From: Tenodera sinensis
Lineage: Eukaryota > Arthropoda > Insecta > Mantodea > Mantidae
NCBI GenBank assembly: GCA_030765045.1
Contig: CM060961.1
Location: forward strand, 36,779,805-36,843,804
DNA: 64,000 nucleotides
Direction: 5' to 3'
A program made the position numbers and the translations under genes. Position 1 is the first letter of the stretch; every line of letters starts with the position of its first letter. The notes beneath the pieces were generated by a model. It saw nothing but the letters and a program-made list of their open reading frames with translations, ran no database searches and had not been told where the DNA came from. Shown here in pieces: positions 34,581 through 46,529 of this stretch.

Positions 34581-35560
34581 GAAGATGGAATAAATGCAGA
34601 ACTATGGAAATATGGTGGGCCGATACCGAATCAAAGACTTTTGCATTAATTAATAATTTTTGGAATGCGTGTCAGATTCCAAGATCCTGGTCGGATGCCC
34701 GAGTTGTCTATATTTTAAAAAGGTGCTAAAAACAGATGTCAAAATTATAGGGGATAAAGTATTTTAAATACAGGATATAAAATATATGCAAGGATATTAA
34801 GTAAAAGATTACAAGTCATATCAGAAGAACAAAATGGTTTAAAAAAATGACGATCCTGTACACTTAAACAGATAATAGGAAAAAGAGGGCAATTTAATCT
34901 TGAAACACACATAGCTTATGAAAAAGCTTTTGCCCGTGTAAGTAGGGAAAAACTATGGGAATTATGCCTCGAAGAGGACATTAAAATCATTTAATTAAAC
35001 TACTAATGGGTATATACAAAGATACAACAATCAGCGTACATACTGGAAATGGAAGGTATAGCAGACAGATATATGTATATCAGGATGTAAGGCAGGATTG
35101 CAGTTTATGTTCTATATTAACATTTATATAGATGGCGTGATTAGAGAGAGAATGTTTAAAATTAATGCAGTCATTCATATTGCACCAAAATTTATACTTA
35201 AGACGATGCTATTTGCAGATGACCAGGTAATTTTAAGTAAAATTAGGACGAGCTGAAAAGAGCAGACTATATTGTAATTTTAAAATTTCGAAAAATAAAA
35301 CAAAACCAATGGCGTTCCAAGGCGAATATAGTGTTTGAACCAAAATTGTAATAATTATATTATATTAGAGCAAGTCACTGGTTTTAAATTTTGAAAACTT
35401 ATGTCAGCTATAAATCTGAAAATGATTTTAAAAATAAATTATCTATGTTGCAACAAATATGCGGTACATTAAGTTGAGGCCTTAAAACAAAAAAACAAGA
35501 AAGAAACACGAGTGAAGTTTTATAAAGTAATACCCCCATTCAAATCAAATAAGCAGCAAT
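34581..35560 (+). pseudogene. Degraded non-LTR reverse transcriptase
   Basis: The plus strand, with stops and frameshifts, reads in order: DGINAELWKYGG, CQNYRG (usual 'NYRGISLL'), NTGYKIYARILSKRLQVISE with EEQNG (usual 'QNGFRKGRS'), YEKAFARVSREKLWELCLEE (motif A 'DYEKAFDRVSREKLW'; the downstream D is lost), the GVRQGCSL-type region, then FADDQVIL (35,212-35,223). After it the thumb remnant KNKLSMLQQICGT appears. All palm motifs are in order but inactivated. It is the same group as the fragment at 20.05 kb and probably the relic at 24-25 kb. Confidence 0.7.
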
Positions 35561-35902
35561 AGAACACAAACCAAGTAAACGATGGATGGTCTAATCTTTG
35601 TTGTAGACTAATCGGCCTATATGGCCAATGTATTATGCACGTGATGATGCATTTATTGGGTGAGATAACGCGCAACTGTTAGTCAATAGTTATTAGGGAT
35701 GGTAATTTTTCGCAAATGCAATATAGCGTGAAATGCTAATGAAGGCTTGTACCCCTGCATTTGAATTTTCATCACCTGTAAACCATTTTTAATGTTTTGA
35801 AAATCAAATTAAATGCGAAATTGGCTCAAAATGCAAAAACTATATTCAAATATGAAATCCAGGATTATTTCAAATAAAGCCTTTAATGACAGATGACAAT
35901 TC
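35561..35902. other. No recognisable feature
   Basis: AT-rich. TTATTAGGGATGGTAATTTT at about 35,690 vaguely resembles a hAT terminus but has no partner. Confidence 0.35.
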
Positions 35903-36402
35903 CAATTACTTTTTTTCTGCCACTTTGCCTTCTGAAACTGAAACACAAAAACACAGTTCTCTTTTTATTGTCAGCACAATCTACAGTTCTTCGTTTTCTT
36001 ACAATTAAAAGCTGATCTGTCCTCCCTTAAACCTGAAACACTCCTTTCTATATTTCAGTTACCTATACTGCTCTCTTTGTCTGTTTCTTCATATAGATGT
36101 TTCTCGCGATACACACACACTCAAACTGCTCGTTCAACTCCCAACTCTCCATCCTAAACGTTTGCTACTCTTGCTGTTCCACTCGCTTATATAGGCGAGA
36201 ATGACGTAGCACGGATTTTTCTGGAAATCCACATTTTCTCGAACTTCTTGTAAATAAGCCAGCAGTCCAGCAGTCACTCGAACAATGCTTTGCCGCTGAT
36301 TTCTGTCGTTTACTGGCCATGGAATGTGAATTAGCTAACACCGAGCTTCTTTCAGACGCGCGGGTAGCTCCACCATGAACGTCTCTGACGGCCGACAGTT
36401 TT
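35903..36402 (-). repeat. R2 repeat with promoter block, best preserved
   Basis: Minus-strand order: GTCAGAGACGTTCATGG, GAAGTTCGAGAAAATGTGGA, TACGTCAT (complement of 36,202-36,209), 7 nt, TATATAAG (complement of 36,186-36,193), a purine-rich leader with GAAACAGACAAAGAGAGCAG, then GACAATAAAAAGAGAACTGT (a polyadenylation-like AATAAA), a GTGTTTTTGTGTTTCAG motif and AAAAAAAGTAAT at the end. This is the layout of a Pol II-transcribed unit such as a solo LTR. No TG...CA ends or TSD could be fixed. Confidence 0.7.
36186..36209 (-). promoter_or_regulatory. Putative CRE-like plus TATA core promoter in R2
   Basis: TACGTCAT followed 7 nt later by TATATAAG, on the minus strand. The same pair recurs in copies at 32.5 kb (TATTTAAG), 38.6 kb (TGACGCGA with TATATAAG) and 46.8 kb (TACGTCAT, 6 nt, TATATAAG). 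Promoter activity is inferred only from this conservation. Confidence 0.5.
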
Positions 36403-37489
36403 TTCGATTACTTTCTTCTGGAAATTTCATCTACAGAGTTCCACTCTCTTGTAAAATATAACCGTCATTTAGAAACGAAAAGATAATGCTGAAAAGGAAG
36501 CACTTTCTTAACTAGGTGAAATTTTCGTAATAAATTTTACTTATTCAATTTAAAATAAATTAAAGTCGTTTAAAATTTGAATTTTTTGGCATAACTAAAA
36601 GTCACAACTGTGGTCGCATTGGTATAATTGAGTGCGTGCTGGAGTGAAAATAAATATCCAGCAGTAACATGCTGACTGAATATGGCCAACAGATTTAAAA
36701 TATTTAAGTGAAAGTAAAAGAAATATGACATTTCCGGTTGTCCGTCCCAGCTGTTGCAGACTTCCGTTAAGCTAAAATACACATACTTTGCCCGACAAGT
36801 GAACATAGATACTAAAATATATTTCAGTACTCACAATTAAATTACAGGTGATAAAAGAGCACGAGTGGCAAATTTTGAGGTATCTTCTATGATTTCATTC
36901 AACAGTGCTATTGGTTCATGAAATTTTTGTGCATTTTCATTTAGTTATTTGCTTTTGCATCAGTATAAATTTATGATTCTGATAAGTTTCATGTTTCTTT
37001 AATCTACCCATAATCGTTCAAAATCATTTCAACATTCAATTTACGTAGTACCTAGTGTTGTTATTTGCAGTTTCTCGGAATATTAAGCGATACGTTTTCT
37101 ATCGCGGTTCTTTTGATTTTTTCGAGTTAATATAAGGAAAATGTAATGTTAGCCCAGACATATAAGTAGCTGCAAAATAGTTGACTCGTATATCTAGACG
37201 AAACGTGTATTGGAAACCTATATACAAACATTTATTATTATTATTAACAGGAGGTAAGTCGATAAATTAGCTTCTGCACGCATACTTTGCATAATAAATA
37301 TTAAAATAAATTAAAATAAGTTGTTAATACTGTCGATTGTAAATTATCAGATTGCTTTTATCTACTTCATGCTAATAGTAGAAATTAATTTTTCAATTAG
37401 GTAATTTATTATGGTATTACGTATTTCATAAATTGAGACAACACAAGTTATCTCGTAAACATTACATTGCATACTATTTGTATGGTCGA
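36403..37489. other. No recognisable feature
   Basis: AT-rich DNA without coding motif or window-internal match. Confidence 0.35.
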
Positions 37490-37725
37490 GCAAACCCCTG
37501 ATTTAGGGTTTTTCGTGGTTTTCCCTTGTGACTAAGGCCAATACCTTGTCATCTTCCAGGTCCAGTTGTCAGCACTGGGGTTCGGGCGACTCGGCCGCGC
37601 TTAGTATACCCTTTTCCACTCGTGGTAGCTGCGTGCCGTTGCCCGCGTCGTAAAGGTCACCACGACGTCCTCTCTGGGTAGCAGTGAGGAGTTTCAGGTG
37701 GTGTGCCCGGTGATTCTCGATCAAC
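37490..37725 (+). repeat. GC-richer, SINE-like unclassified segment
   Basis: An abrupt rise in GC content with GGGTTTTTCGTGGTTTTCCC, CAGCACTGGGGTTCGGGCGA and TTCAGGTGGTGTGCCCGGTG. The 'GTGGTTTTCC' bracket is like SINE bodies, but no tRNA-like head and no other copy are visible. Confidence 0.35.
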
Positions 37726-38136
37726 TATTACAAATTTATCATTTAATGATAAGTACTTATAACATTGCAACTATATCCTCCTTCAGCTTGTATTTCAATA
37801 ACAATCCATAATAATTTATATTTGTTTTGAAGTTGATTACAATTAATTAACCTTCGCTAAAGGCCTGAGAGACTCAGACTAGAGCCCTGAGAGACCCCTA
37901 GGTTTATTTAAATGTTATAGTTTGCAAACAAACCACCTACATAATTGCCTGACTAGGGCATGCAACATTACATATTATTGTATTGTTTTCTTTAGCAAAC
38001 ACCTTAGACGTTTATTTCTTTAGCTGTAAGAATGATAATCAGCAGTTGTAAATCACATAGGTCCACCAGACTCTCCTTACATGTTGTTAGCTGTGAAATA
38101 CTACTTTGCAAGTAGTATGTTACTACTTCGCACAAA

Positions 38137-38316
38137 CAGGAATACGATCTACAAAGTCCCAAAGATTTGGAAGAAGTAGATCATCTATCTTGTGATGATG
38201 ATGCCTAACAAGTTTATGACAACTTGTATGAATCAGATGATCGCAATTCTGAAGATAAAATGAAAACGATATCTTTAGACTCAGAAACTAATAATGAAGA
38301 TGATGAAAACAAGTGA
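38137..38316 (+). pseudogene. Acidic 60-codon remnant with one stop
   Basis: An open frame broken by a single TAA reads QEYDLQSPKDLEEVDHLSCD, DDA, stop, QVYDNLYESDDRNSEDK and ETNNEDDENK, ending in TGA. The Asp/Glu-rich composition in otherwise AT-rich, stop-dense DNA suggests former coding sequence. Acidic N-terminal stretches are common in piggyBac-like and other transposases, but no diagnostic motif is present. Function unknown. Confidence 0.3.
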
Positions 38317-38361
38317 TAATAATATGTATTTTATAGGCAAGATCCTATGCTTCTTAAATGT

Positions 38362-38382
38362 ATTGTTGTTGTTGTTGTTGTT
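38362..38382. repeat. (TTG)n microsatellite
   Basis: Seven TTG units immediately upstream of the R2 copy. Confidence 0.9.
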
Positions 38383-38930
38383 GCGCGGCTAAGATACAAC
38401 TAAATACCAGGCTGGCGAGCAAACAAAGGCGCCCAACCTCAGGCTGCCTCCCGCGACTGTTGGTGTGCACGTGACTAACAACAATCACAGCGGCATAACC
38501 AAAAGGAGTTTTCTCTGGGGCCTTCGAGAAAGATCTGGCTACATCATGGTCGGCGTATTTGAAGGAGTTCGCGAAAGGTCCGTGTGACGCGATCGCCGCT
38601 ATATAAGCAGGCGAGGAAATAGAGTTAGACTTATAGTTTTGAATCTGTTTGTGTGAATGGTACGGTCGTCATGAAGATTTACAGAGCGTTGAGTGGTTGT
38701 ATTGTCGGAGTTAGTGTGCAAGAGACAAAGAAAGTGGAGAAAGACACTGAAAGGAATGAGTCAAGGATACGAGAAATAAATTGTATATTAAAGCTTCGCG
38801 AAGCTAAACATGGGAATGAAGGAAAAATTAAGTTTAAAAAAGTACAAGTATAATCAGAAAAATATAACGCGGGACTACTGTAGATCCAGCACAACCAACG
38901 GCACGCACCTAATGGAAGGTTAAAAAGCTT
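38383..38930 (+). repeat. R2 repeat with TATA box
   Basis: Matches the copy at 46.5 kb block for block: AACAACAATCACAGCGGCAT, GGTCGGCGTATTTGAAGGAG, TATATAAG at 38,600-38,607 within CGCTATATAAGCAGGCGAGG, then GTTGAGTGGTTGTATTGTCG, GTGGAGAAAGACACTGAAAG, GAATGAGTCAAGGATACGAG. The CRE-like octamer is altered here (TGACGCGA). A 66-codon frame across the leader (38,653-38,853) is not conserved in the other copies. Confidence 0.7.
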
Positions 38931-39392
38931 CACCTTGCAACATGAAAAATGCCAAATTTACCTGTTCCTTAATAGCAAAGGCACCTGGAAGTTGATATAA
39001 ATCTTGAGTTTCTTGAGATGGTACTCGCAGACAAATGGAATTAACCGTCTGTCTTCTTCACCGCCAGTTCTAATTTCAAATTTCCTTCTGTTTCAAGTGG
39101 TTCATTTACATTTTCTGGTGTACATTGTCTCGGATATTCCAGAGTGGAGTAATAAATCTCTCTCTCATGAAAAGCGGAACTTAACATCATGCGGACGTGG
39201 CCACGTGTAATTACTGTGCAGTATTGACTCATATTAATCATCACTAATCTCCGCACTCTTCCAAATCTGGACCATATATCCATTCCATGCTTCTTTGTTC
39301 CAGCACTCAAAATCTACTCTCTTCAAACCATAGTTCAGTTTCACTACAGAGCTGTGTTATTTACACTCAAGATATTGAACCTTTAATGTGAG
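38931..39392. other. No recognisable feature
   Basis: Mixed-composition DNA without motif or match. Confidence 0.35.
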
Positions 39393-39746
39393 TAAAGGTT
39401 GATTTACAACTATCGGTAACGATAACTAGAACGAGAAAGTTTCAATGGGAACGTTCACAATCGACGGGGTATAGCATGTAGATTCATACTGCACCTATTA
39501 CACTTTCTGCTGTAGAAATAATTCCTGCCATAAAACAGCCGTTAAAGTTCTCTCTAGTTGCAAGTTAGAAAAATATCGTTGTCAGTTAGAAATAAATAAA
39601 TTCCTAATGTGCAATATAGATCTCCATTTTGCTATCGATATGATGCATTCCCGTTCTTGTTATCAGCCTGTTGTGAACAAAAATATTAAATACTGTCTTG
39701 TTTTTCCTTCTAGTTACAGTTACTGGGTGCTTGTGAACCCGCTTTA
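39393..39746. mobile_element. TIR element (MITE-like), about 350 bp
   Basis: Left end TAAAGGTTGATTTACAACTA, then TCGGTAACGATAACTAGAA. The right end, read in complement, is TTAAAGCGGGTTCACAAGCA then CCCAGTAACTGTAACTAGAA. The ends pair over about 45 bp with roughly two-thirds identity. The left-end motif also occurs at 1098-1150. It is non-coding. The superfamily is undetermined; a TA duplication is possible but not certain. Confidence 0.5.
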
Positions 39747-40237
39747 ATACTTCCATACATCAGAATTAGATGAAAAGGTAGAATAAAACTTCATAGTCAA
39801 CGTTTCCTATAGTACTAGATAGCCAAAATGCTTTTCTTCAATGAAAGGTGGGTAAAACTACCTCGAGTTTGTCATAAAGATTTTAGATGACCGACATCAT
39901 ATCTTAAACACTAGATACTTGTTCAAAGATTTGTACATTTTGTCATGGGCATATTTTTGAGACTGTGAGTTTAGAAAAATGATGTTTCATCAGGAAATAT
40001 TACCAATGCAATATTATTTTTGAAGGAAAAGAAATATTCGTGTTTCGAAATAGCTCGTCGACGTTCACATAGGCAGTAGATTTGATATTAGATATTTGTA
40101 CGTTATTAAAAAAGTCAGAACTTATAACCACTTTTGCCATAAAAGTACAGTTGAGCCTGATTATTCCCATATTTATGCAGTGTTCAGATGTTAGAACTGG
40201 AAGGTCCTGTTTTGAGAGGAGCAATCAGTCATAATAT
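39747..40237. other. No recognisable feature
   Basis: AT-rich, no motif. Confidence 0.35.
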
Positions 40238-40261
40238 ATATATTTTAGAAAACGGTGCGCG

Positions 40262-40297
<36 letters not shown>

Positions 40298-40920
40298 TGT
40301 GTGAATACTATAGCTCAAATACAGAAGCCGGTTAAAAACAAGAGTCGGTATTTAAGCTTAACATTTTTCAAGAATGCGACACCAAGATTTTGAAGAAAAC
40401 TCTTCCAGACTTTACATGGAAAAATTTTCATTTTCTCAAAAATGGGTCTAACGATTTTGATTACAATACCATATGTTTAAGATATTTTATGGGAAATGAA
40501 ATTTATATTTCGAATTTTCTCGCTATAGCCCATTTAGTTCTGTTCATTCTTGATGACTTTGGCATAATTAGTAAACCGTAAGAGAGAGAGACCAAATTAT
40601 AATGCACAAAAAAGGTAGACTCATTAAAACACAATTTTTGTAGTGTGAGCTGTTTCGGAGATATTTCTTGTTATTTGAGTGTGTTTTGCAATAGTTATAG
40701 TTTTGTCAAATGGAAGGTCGTTATTCATTTTTTTAATTGTTGGCCGTGCAAAGAGAACGGAATTTCAAAGCCTTCATACAGCGACCAACTTTAAAAGATT
40801 TGATTATCGCTCAAAGGCTACTGTAATTCCATATTGCACTTAGAAATAATAATAAGAAAATTAATAAGAAAATTACCAATAAGATAATTTCTGCAAATGT
40901 TTATCGTTCTTGCTCCTGAA
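40238..40920 (-). repeat. R1 repeat, minus strand
   Basis: Complement of R1 from the microsatellite slot ((GT)n at 40,265-40,303) through AAGATTTTGAAGAAAACTC, TTTTCTCAAAAATGGGTCTA, CAAATGGAAGGTCGTTATTC and AAGATAATTTCTGCAAATGT. The 3' 100 bp and the extreme 5' end are missing. Confidence 0.75.
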
Positions 40921-41827
40921 CAACAATGAACAAATATGTGTTTTCCTCCCGTTTGCCTCGACCAGCACACTGTTTGCTCTCCAGCTTCATAGTCATTGGC
41001 ATCTACAAACTAATATGATTAGTTGTATGTCCCGATAATTGCAACTTTTACTGCATTGTTTGGCACAATAAGCTAAACAGACTTACGCTCATTGTATCTT
41101 GTAGTTCCATCCACAAAGGCCACAGTCTTCTACTTAGGCGCGGTTAATAAGACCGGAGAAGAACGTTTTCATCCAGTGCGTGAAAAATCATCATGAATGG
41201 AAACCTAACCCTATAGAGACGGGGTACGTTTGACTGTGAAGGGGAAGTACACACCAAAAATAATACAGGGTAAATTAATTAAATGGTGTCTTACTGTTGG
41301 GAACAATTAAAGCAACTGTAATAACTATAATGATTATGTTAAATGTGTATAGCTTATACCGTAGGAGCCTGCGAGTAGTGCAGTGGATATAGACATGCTT
41401 GCGGTAGGTAATATGCAAAGAAAGTTGAGCGAGCACCACCGCCAGCACGACCCAATCGGAAGCCTTGGGGCGGATTTCCGGCAGGCACGGACTCCAATCC
41501 CAAAGCGTTACTCTGCTGCCACTTCATTATCATGCCGCTGCAGAAAGAAGAACCTTCCGTTAATTTAATTCTGAAATAACTTTTACTAAACTTTGTGTAA
41601 TCTATTGATTCAAAAAGTTAAGTACGAGCGCTGAGATGGAGACAAAACTCCTCTTCTCCCACCACTCTCTTCTCCTTTGTGTTTCTTTCTGTCGCACTAA
41701 CAAGTTTCAGTGGCGTACCACATCATCGCGAATATTGAGGACCCAAATTGGAATGTCAAAGTATTCAAGTTTAACTTCTCTAAGCGTTGTCTTTCTCACC
41801 TGACTCGTGAAGCGGTACATATACGAC

Positions 41828-41833
<6 letters not shown>
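40921..41833. other. No gene; GC-richer patch of unknown nature
   Basis: 41,365-41,565 is GC-richer, with GTAGTGCAGTGGATATAGAC and CACGGACTCCAATCCC. It could be a diverged tRNA-like SINE, but the boxes are too weak to call. Confidence 0.3.
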
Positions 41834-41896
<63 letters not shown>

Positions 41897-41912
41897 GTGT
41901 GTGTGTGTGTGT
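41834..41912. repeat. (GT)n microsatellite
   Basis: A 79-bp GT repeat with one GCG interruption. Unlike most CA/GT tracts here it is not inside an R1 copy. Confidence 0.95.
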
Positions 41913-42496
41913 ACCCAATATGTATACTTTTTATGATATTCCTTGATCTCATCAGTTACATTCTTCCTGTTTATTTTTCCCTTATTTCACTAGATTCCTA
42001 TTTGTCTCTTATTACTTTTTCAACTGATCTGAGAAAACTTATTTGTGCCGTTTCAATTCACTGATGAAATTTGGAGAAACCTACAGTATCTAAGATATTT
42101 GGTTGAAACTTACGCCACGTATAGTTCACCATTTTTAAACATTCGAATTTGAATGGATACATAAATATTTCTTGTTTATTTCGTAAATTAACTGTTCTAG
42201 TAAAATTACTTCACACGATGTATTTTTAGAAAATATTTAAAAAATCCTTATTTTACAGTAAATGAGTTTGGAAAAAGATGCGTGTCAGCGTTTTTATATT
42301 AGCTCCTGATTATTGTAATAAAAGATTGTTTTTGTACTCCCTAAAATGTTGGACTTTGCAATTTTATAATTTATTTCTTAAAACCCGAGCATTCCTTTAA
42401 TAGACTATATCCTTCTTTTCTTTAAAGGGTTTGAAAGATAAGGTTGAAAGTTGGGTGTGCTATTAATAAACATGCACCTATCCATGTATAGTTTAA

Positions 42497-42755
<259 letters not shown>

Positions 42756-42785
42756 GGAGGACATACCCCCTAGGACTTAAAAGCT

Positions 42786-42945
42786 TGACTCACAAGTCAG
42801 ATGCCTGTCGGAGACCAGACGAGCCTATGGACCGCACAGAGTGAAGACCTGGAAGCGAGTGGTCAGCCCAGTACCAGGTATGATAGTGAGGAAGAGAATG
42901 ATGTTAAATGCAGGCGAAATGGATGAATGGAAAGGTGATAATGGA
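42786..42945 (-). mobile_element. SINE-C, partial
   Basis: Contains CAGATGCCTGTCGGAGACCA, CTATGGACCGCACAGAGTGA, GTGGTCAGCCCAGTACCAGG and AGTGAGGAAGAGAATGATG. It is truncated before the tRNA-like head. Confidence 0.7.
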
Positions 42946-45004
42946 AGAGATGTTTTGTTTCTTTTCTTTTGTTAAGGTAACCAGAAATAACACAAATAAA
43001 AATATAAAAAGATCCCTTTTCATTTTTTGCACATTATTTAGATTCAAAATTTCAGCTTTAAAATCATACAGTGCTCTTACACTAAATATATGTATAGTTT
43101 AGTTCACAATAGTTTTAAAATAGTGATATTAAGAGACAAAGTACGAACAAATGAAGTTAGTTTCAAATAAGCTTTGGCTAAAAAGTGTAATAATGTTGTG
43201 TTCAGAGAGACAATTTTTCCCTTTTTCTGTTGGTATATGTAGTTCAAATTAGAATTATTGAGTCTTTTATAGAAGCTGGAATTTGTTATAAGCTCGATAA
43301 GGTATATTATATTTATTGTTGACTTTATTTCGAGACTAAGATTTTACTCTGCAAATGTACTATTTTGTTAAAAACTATTTATCCTAGAGCAATAAAACTT
43401 AATTCATGAGTTAATTATATACTTTTCTAACGCTTAATATATTACTTTTATATATTAATTAAGACATTTTACCACCAAAATTTTGAGTGGGTTTGTGTTA
43501 AAAGTTAGCGAATAATTTTAATAATTATTTTACAATTGTAAGTCAAAATTTTCAACAAGCTGTGACCAATAGATATTGAGCAAAGAGACATTAAGTTTAA
43601 CATTGTGTTCCCAGTGCCCTTAAAGGGTGAAGTGAGAGTTGAGGGTTGACTGTTGCCCTGGCAGCCGCGGCAGCCCTGTTTAAGCACACAAAGCAATTGA
43701 TTGCATGCGTGCCTTAGACACATTCACCCCGTACGTCCTGGGAAACCCCTGTTGAACGGGAATTGAAACATACAACTATGTAAATGACTGTATAATCGCC
43801 ACTCCAGCAGTAATTATTGGTCTGCCCTCGCCGCGCCTGCCGTTAAGGCAACGAATCAAGTATGCATGAGCTTGATCTCCCTTTGTGACGGATTTCAGCC
43901 CAGCGCCTTCTCCCATTCTTCTGCATCCATGTCGACTTTCTAAACCAGTTACTAAACATGTGTAACCTTCATTAACAATAATATTATCAACTAACATTGT
44001 CCCCAGCTAGGCTAAACTGTCCTGCTGAATCATAACCCCTCTTTCTCCTACTGCCCCCCCCCCTTCCTTCCTTCTCTTTCTCGGGCTTTGCAGCAAATGA
44101 CATCTAAAATAAAGAAAAGTTTGTGAACTGATCGATTTTTACGAGTATGTCAGTATTACACGACTATCCCTACATAGGTATACGAAAATCTGAAGAAAAA
44201 AAATTAAAAATTAATTTTATCTGATCATTTTTGGATGCAGGAAGAACTTGTCTGTTTACCTGCGTTGAAATTGCTAGTTATCTCCAGACATGAAGCACTT
44301 CCTAAAAAATTCAACTCAACATTTAATTAGTGAGGTTCTTGCTTGAGTTGCAGCGAGGTAATTAGATGTTCTACTTACGGCAATAATATTTTGTGATTTT
44401 AAAATAAAATAAAAATTACACCGGAGTATCGAAAAAGTACCGAGCGAGTTTTCTGAAGTATCATTCGATGTCGATACCATGCAAGTATCGTGAGTATCGA
44501 GGACCCATCCCTGGTTATAAAATCAATAATAACTGTTATTTGTGCAACTTTATTACAAATCTAAACAACAGTCACTAAACACGGGAAAACCAGTTTAGGA
44601 ACAAATGCAGATGTGTTACATTGAAGTAGCATTTAGAAGCCACACGTTGGTGAGCATATTTGAAATGCATTCGATACAACAATTTTGAAGCCGAATTAGC
44701 GTTTTGTAAGTCACACGTTGATAGGATAGTTTGAAGCAACAATACTTCACGCCACCCTAGTTCTCAAACTTCTTTGTTGTACATCCCCTGCCGCCGGTTG
44801 TGAAATCGAACGGTTCCGTATCAGACGTCGCCGAGACCAGCAGAGTACTACGGTAACACCACTGGGGATGTTCTACGCAGCTTCGAACGAAACGTCTGGA
44901 AGGAGAATTAACACTAGACCACGACCTAGAAGCCCAGATAGTCATTTTCTCTTTTATTAGTGGAAATGCTTTTATTAAATATTTCCTTGAGGGCACACTG
45001 GGCA
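42946..45004. other. No gene; one possible hAT-type end
   Basis: AT-rich with a GC-richer patch at 43,600-43,960. At 44,430-44,515 the minus strand begins CAGGGATGGGTCCTCGATAC, then TCACGATACTTGCATGG. This looks like a hAT terminus, but its partner was not found. 44,760-44,940 is GC-richer without a recognisable frame. Confidence 0.4.
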
Positions 45005-45570
45005 TAATGAAATAGAATTGGCTTAAGCAGTAGTCAAAATTTTAAGAGCTTATTGTTATGCGATATCCTAATGTGATTTAACATGGCATAAATCTTATGC
45101 GTAGAGGATTTGGCCTACTCTTACAGTTTACCAGTAGTGCTGAAGTCCTTCAACATGAAGAGCACTTTATAGGATATCCTCAAAAAATTCAATATAGACA
45201 CTTCCTTTGGCATGAAAACACTTAAAGGAAGGTAATTTAATCAAAATGTTTACAGCTATTTTTAAAAAGTCAAACTTATCAAAAAAATCATAAAAAAAGT
45301 GTAGGTTGGAATGGGGACATATTTTGAAAATCTTCACGTCACATCTTTGAAATATGCCGAACTTAAATACTGAGTTTGATATTAAATGGAAATTTCTTTT
45401 AGTTACGCTGTTCACAGACAGGCATATTCATATACTTGCGTTGATTTTTTCTTGGATTCATGAAGTCTCAAAACATATATTTCTGTTGAAAATTCAACAT
45501 CGAATTTTTCGGTGGAACACTATGCTTCCTCTAGTTGCAGTAAGTATAGTAGTACAAGTAAAAAGTGTTG
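45005..45570 (+). repeat. R1 repeat, diverged 3' two-thirds
   Basis: TTACAGTTTACCAGTAGTGC, TAATTTAATCAAAATGTTTA, AAAATCTTCACGTCACATCT, CAAAACATATATTTCTGTTG and CTATGCTTCCTCTAGTTGCA follow R1 order. The usual GTAGAGAAAGT end has become GTAGTACAAGT. Confidence 0.65.
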
Positions 45571-46529
45571 TAACATTTTGACAAAATATGGTATATTTTA
45601 AAAGCCCATTCTACATATATCTTTAATAAAATTAGTATATAAAATTAGATTAGTGAAAGTAGAAGGAATGCATGTCGATCACGTACGATAATTTGAGATA
45701 TTGTGCATTTAGTTTACATATTCAATATCGACAGTATACGCTTCAGATGTAGTTTTTTTTTTTTTTCTTTCGATGTAATGGAAAGAGAATTTTGAAGCTC
45801 AGTATATAGCGATGAACCGTTAACCATTTCACTATCATTCAACCTGCAGTTCCCCCTTGTATATAAAACTTGTTATGGATATTAGTGTGCAGAGTTCGCT
45901 GACGGTAAATTCAAACATAACGACAAAAAGGCATGTAGCGATCGGTAAAAGAGATGCTTGTACATAATTGAATATACAATACCCACAATCTGCCAACAGA
46001 GTAGGGCTGAAGAAGCAGACGTTTTGCTTATAGCTACTGCTATCAAGAATACCTTTACATCTACGAGTGAAAATCTAATCTACACCAGCCCTAGAGTACT
46101 GGTTTCACCAAGTTTCTGTGCGTTTATTAGCTACTACAAGTAACGAAGGGAGGGGCGGTATTATTTCAAGCTTTCCGAGCAGTATTCCGAGACCTGAGCA
46201 GTGTCAACATTCCTGACTTAAGGCTTTGCGCGCTGGCCAGACATATGTATAAACAAATTTATTCCAATAGACATGAATGAGTGCAATTATTCAATATGAT
46301 TTTCTAGCTAAACCACTCATTTAGTAACAAATGGAAAAGACACAAATAACCCATCTTTTTAAAGCTTTACCTCTCTATACTAATTGCAAAAGTAAATAGT
46401 ATGGGAGTGAAGATGAACAATCTGATCAATTTTATTTTTTATTTATACAAATAAGCACTACAGAGGAAAAGACAGAGGAAATTATGTTACAACTTAACGT
46501 CAAGAAATCGTAGTTAAAGATTGCACTGT
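45571..46529. other. No recognisable feature
   Basis: AT-rich, with a short T-run at about 45,754. Frames such as 45,958-46,143 show no domain. Confidence 0.35.

Noticed and set aside
32287..36402. Two same-strand R2 copies 3.1 kb apart as the two LTRs of one retrotransposon
   Set aside because: The interval holds an R1 copy and a non-LTR RT relic on the other strand, with no gag, protease, integrase or polypurine tract. The copies are also clearly diverged from each other.
41707..42064. Open frames with long Cys-Val or Thr-His runs
   Set aside because: Translation of the (GT)n tract. The same applies to frames over the CA/GT tracts at 4.8, 11.1, 17.8 and 63.2 kb.
44430..44515. hAT element ending at CCCATCCCTG
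   Set aside because: Likely a terminus by appearance, but the other end and a TSD could not be located.
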